Shown: one piece after another, positions 5,921 to 7,393 of the stretch
Layout: the number at the start of each line of letters is the position of its first letter
Numbering within the stretch: position 1 is the first letter of the stretch
NCBI GenBank assembly: GCA_041907145.1
Contig: JAYRHW010000035.1
Span: 1-7,393 of the forward strand
DNA from: JAFLCA01 sp041907145
GTDB lineage: Bacteria > Bdellovibrionota_C > UBA2361 > JAFLCA01
Reading direction: 5' to 3'
Length of the DNA stretch: 7,393 nt
The notes under the pieces: generated by a model
The model's input: only the letters and a program-made list of their open reading frames with translations
Database searches by the model: none
What the model was told of the DNA's origin: nothing
Position numbers and translations under genes: made by a program

Positions 5921-6571
5921 TTACCAGATTGATGTCTTCGCGAGCGCTTTGGACAATAGCTGCATGAATTTAGCTCGAGGAATCTCCTGAGCGCCAAGCT
6001 GGGTCATATGCGGAGTTAGTACCTGACAATCCAGCCATTCGCCTCCGCAGTTCCCTAAATAGTCGCAGAGATAGAGCAGAGCTAATTTCGAGGCATTCGG
6101 AGCACGGTAGAACATCGATTCTCCCGCAAACATCGCTCCAATGCTCACACCATAGAGACCGCCAACCAGCTCACCATCTTGATATGCCTCGATGCTATGA
6201 GCGATTCCGGATTTGTGCAGAGCGCAGTAAGCATCAATAATATCGTCCGTTATCCATGTGCCTTGCTGCTTGGTTCTATTAGTCGTTTCGGCGCAAGCTT
6301 GAATTACTGCTGCAAAATTTTGATCGAACTTAAACTCGAGCGTAGATCGTCGTCGCTCCCGTTCAAGACTTCGGGCCACATGAATTCTATCAAAGAACAG
6401 CACAGCTCTCTTTGGGGGTGCGAACCAAGCGAGTGTCTCCTCATCAAGGGGCCAGGGAAAAATACCGCTCCGATAAGCGAGCAGAAGTGATGGTACCTCT
6501 AGGTCGCCGCCGATGGCCAAAAGGCCATGCTCATCAGCACTAGATACATCCGGGAAGGCGAGAATAGTCAT
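5921..6571 (-). CDS. aat: Leucyl/phenylalanyl-tRNA--protein transferase
   Basis: Aat transfers Leu or Phe from charged tRNA to proteins with N-terminal Lys or Arg, creating N-degrons for ClpS. The 216-residue protein has the family signature throughout: FPDVSSADEHGLLAIGGDL (6-24), YRSGIFPWP (33-41), GTWITDDIIDAY (104-115), HSIEAYQDGELVGGLYG (125-141), MFAGESMFY (147-155), NASKLAL (159-165) and WLDCQ (179-183). W106, F148, E151, D181 and Q183 align with residues described for the E. coli active site (W111, F153, E156, D186, Q188). Length is slightly below the E. coli enzyme. ATG 6571 gives the expected N-terminus; an AGGA lies rather far upstream (about 13 nt). It is divergent from clpS, so the enzyme that makes the degron adjoins the adaptor that reads it. 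The cytoplasm is its site of action. Confidence 0.96.
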   Translation of the reverse strand: MTILAFPDVSSADEHGLLAIGGDLEVPSLLLAYRSGIFPWPLDEETLAWFAPPKRAVLFFDRIHVARSLERERRRSTLEFKFDQNFAAVIQACAETTNRTKQQGTWITDDIIDAYCALHKSGIAHSIEAYQDGELVGGLYGVSIGAMFAGESMFYRAPNASKLALLYLCDYLGNCGGEWLDCQVLTPHMTQLGAQEIPRAKFMQLLSKALAKTSIW

Positions 6572-6587
6572 CGAGCTTCGGTTTCCT

Positions 6588-6615
6588 TTGCGATGGAGCC
6601 TCTTTGCAGTATAAT
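6588..6615 (+). promoter_or_regulatory. Candidate sigma-70 promoter for clpS-clpA
   Basis: TTGCGA (6588-6593) and a perfect TATAAT (6610-6615) are separated by 16 bp in the 124-bp gap between aat and clpS, giving a leader of roughly 75 nt before the clpS ATG. The overlapping minus-strand bases read TATACT and could serve aat, but no good -35 partner is visible on that strand. A second TATACT lies at 6635-6640 without a well spaced -35. A short inverted repeat (TAGCC/GGCTA, 6660-6671) follows and might be an operator. Confidence 0.45.
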
Positions 6616-6695
6616 TGTCTGGTGCCTTTGCCTCTATACTAGGGCTATCTCGCCGACGCTAGCCAAGGCTAACTACTTTAAATTGTTATATTTTC

Positions 6696-7010
6696 ATGGG
6701 CAAACAGAAGACTGACGGGGGTGTTGAGACTGTCACCCGGGATGACGTCAAGGTCGGAAAGCCAAAGCTCTATAGGGTGCTGCTCTTAAATGACGACTAC
6801 ACGACAATGGATTTCGTCGTGGCGGTGTTGGAGTCAGTATTCAGGAAGAGCCCCGCTGAAGCTACGCAGATAATGCTTAGCGTTCATCAGCGTGGACAGG
6901 GTCTTTGCGGACTTTATCCTCGGGAAATTGCCGAAGCGAAGGTCAAGGAAGTGCGTGACCGAGCGAAATCCGAAGGCCATCCACTCAAGTGTGTGATGGA
7001 AGAAGTCTAA
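6696..7010 (+). CDS. clpS: ATP-dependent Clp protease adaptor ClpS
   Basis: ClpS binds proteins with N-terminal Leu, Phe, Tyr or Trp and hands them to ClpA for ClpP degradation. This 104-residue protein has a charged flexible N-terminus (1-24), then YRVLLLNDDYTTMDFVVAVL (26-45) and TQIMLSVHQRGQGLCGLYPREIAEAKV. The degron-pocket residues of E. coli ClpS have matching counterparts: N32, D33, D34, T36, M38, M60, H64 and L97. HPLKCVMEEV forms the usual C-terminal strand. Length is typical. No SD precedes the ATG at 6696; the leader just before it is AT-rich. Its TAA overlaps the clpA ATG by one base, so the two are probably translationally coupled. Confidence 0.96.
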   Translation: MGKQKTDGGVETVTRDDVKVGKPKLYRVLLLNDDYTTMDFVVAVLESVFRKSPAEATQIMLSVHQRGQGLCGLYPREIAEAKVKEVRDRAKSEGHPLKCVMEEV

Positions 7011-7393
7011 TGTTTAGTACCGAGCTAGGTTACACCATCGAGGCCGCCTATCGTGAAGCGGCGACTAGGAAGCACGCTTATTTTTGCGTGGAGCATCTTC
7101 TCTATGCACTGCTTTTTGATAGTCAAGTAATCGAAGTTGTCACTCAGTGTGGAGGCGACGTCGCCGAAGCGCGTAAAACTCTCGAAGAGTTTTTCGATCA
7201 GCATTTAGAAAAATTGGAAGGTTCCTCAGTCTCTGACGACGGCGAATCAGTGCGGGAGCCTAGGCAAACGCCCGCCGTGCAGCGTGTTCTGCAAACAGCG
7301 CTCGTTCATATGCACTCCGCAGGTACCAAGCTCGTAACTGCCAGGGAAGTATTGGTGGCCATTTTTTCCGAACGAGAGTCCTACGCCGTCTAC
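7010..7393 (+). CDS. clpA: ATP-dependent Clp protease ATP-binding subunit ClpA, N-terminal part (cut by window edge)
   Basis: The first 128 residues are open to the right edge. They make up most of the Clp N-domain that docks ClpS. Repeat 1 covers about 1-70 with RKHAYFCVEHLLYALL (20-35) and GGDVAEARKTLEEFF. Repeat 2 begins near 85 with QTPAVQRVLQTALVHMHSAG and VTAREVLVAIFSERESYAV. An acidic linker, SSVSDDGES, lies between them. The choice of ClpA over ClpB or ClpC rests on the adjacent clpS and the opening MFSTELGYTIEAA. The ATPase domains and the ClpP-binding loop lie outside the window. The start overlaps the clpS stop (TAATG) and there is no separate promoter. Truncation here is an artefact of the window. 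Confidence 0.95.
   Translation, partial: MFSTELGYTIEAAYREAATRKHAYFCVEHLLYALLFDSQVIEVVTQCGGDVAEARKTLEEFFDQHLEKLEGSSVSDDGESVREPRQTPAVQRVLQTALVHMHSAGTKLVTAREVLVAIFSERESYAVY

Noticed and set aside
1..7393. CRISPR array, complete insertion sequence, riboswitch or replication origin
   Set aside because: I found no regularly spaced repeats, no transposase gene, no recognised aptamer core and no iteron or DnaA-box cluster.

Overview
The window looks like a chromosomal segment of a Gram-negative bacterium of mid GC content. The support is an aat/clpS/clpA N-degron neighbourhood, a WaaE-type family 2 glycosyltransferase, and the linked carbamoyltransferase and SxtJ-like genes. Leaderless or SD-poor starts are mixed with a few strong SD sites. 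I cannot place the organism below a broad group (Pseudomonadota or a deltaproteobacterial-type phylum).

Layout. Bases 1-188 (minus) hold the 5' end of an unrecognised gene that runs off the left edge. Bases 189-523 are AT-richer and carry no convincing gene, only a small REP-like palindrome. Bases 524-597 resemble a tRNA-Pro(GGG): the anticodon loop, variable region, T arm and 3' acceptor strand are well formed, but the 5' half is not. This is either a pseudo-tRNA or the 3' tRNA scar left by an integrated element lying to its left. Bases 606-732 form a REPIN-like doublet of inverted palindromes, whose right end supplies the stop codon of the glycosyltransferase gene (729-1496, minus).

Bases 1725-4346 (plus) form a compact run: a NodU/TobZ/SxtI-family O-carbamoyltransferase, an SxtJ-like membrane protein that overlaps it by 46 bp and has a strong internal SD, and an SMR-fold four-helix membrane protein with the family's TM1 glutamate. 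Together with the divergent glycosyltransferase this looks like a module that builds and carbamoylates a glycan or related surface product. The product is unknown.

Bases 4361-5433 (minus) hold a nucleotidyltransferase-fold protein followed by a DUF952 protein, apparently one transcription unit. Bases 5565-5915 (plus) encode a small three-helix membrane protein that ends 5 bp from the convergent aat gene (5921-6571, minus). Divergent from aat, clpS (6696-7010) and the 5' part of clpA (7010-7393, cut by the window edge, TAATG overlap) run rightwards. Aat adds Leu/Phe to proteins with N-terminal Lys/Arg, ClpS recognises such N-degrons and ClpA unfolds the substrates for ClpP, so this end of the window is a functional N-degron cluster.
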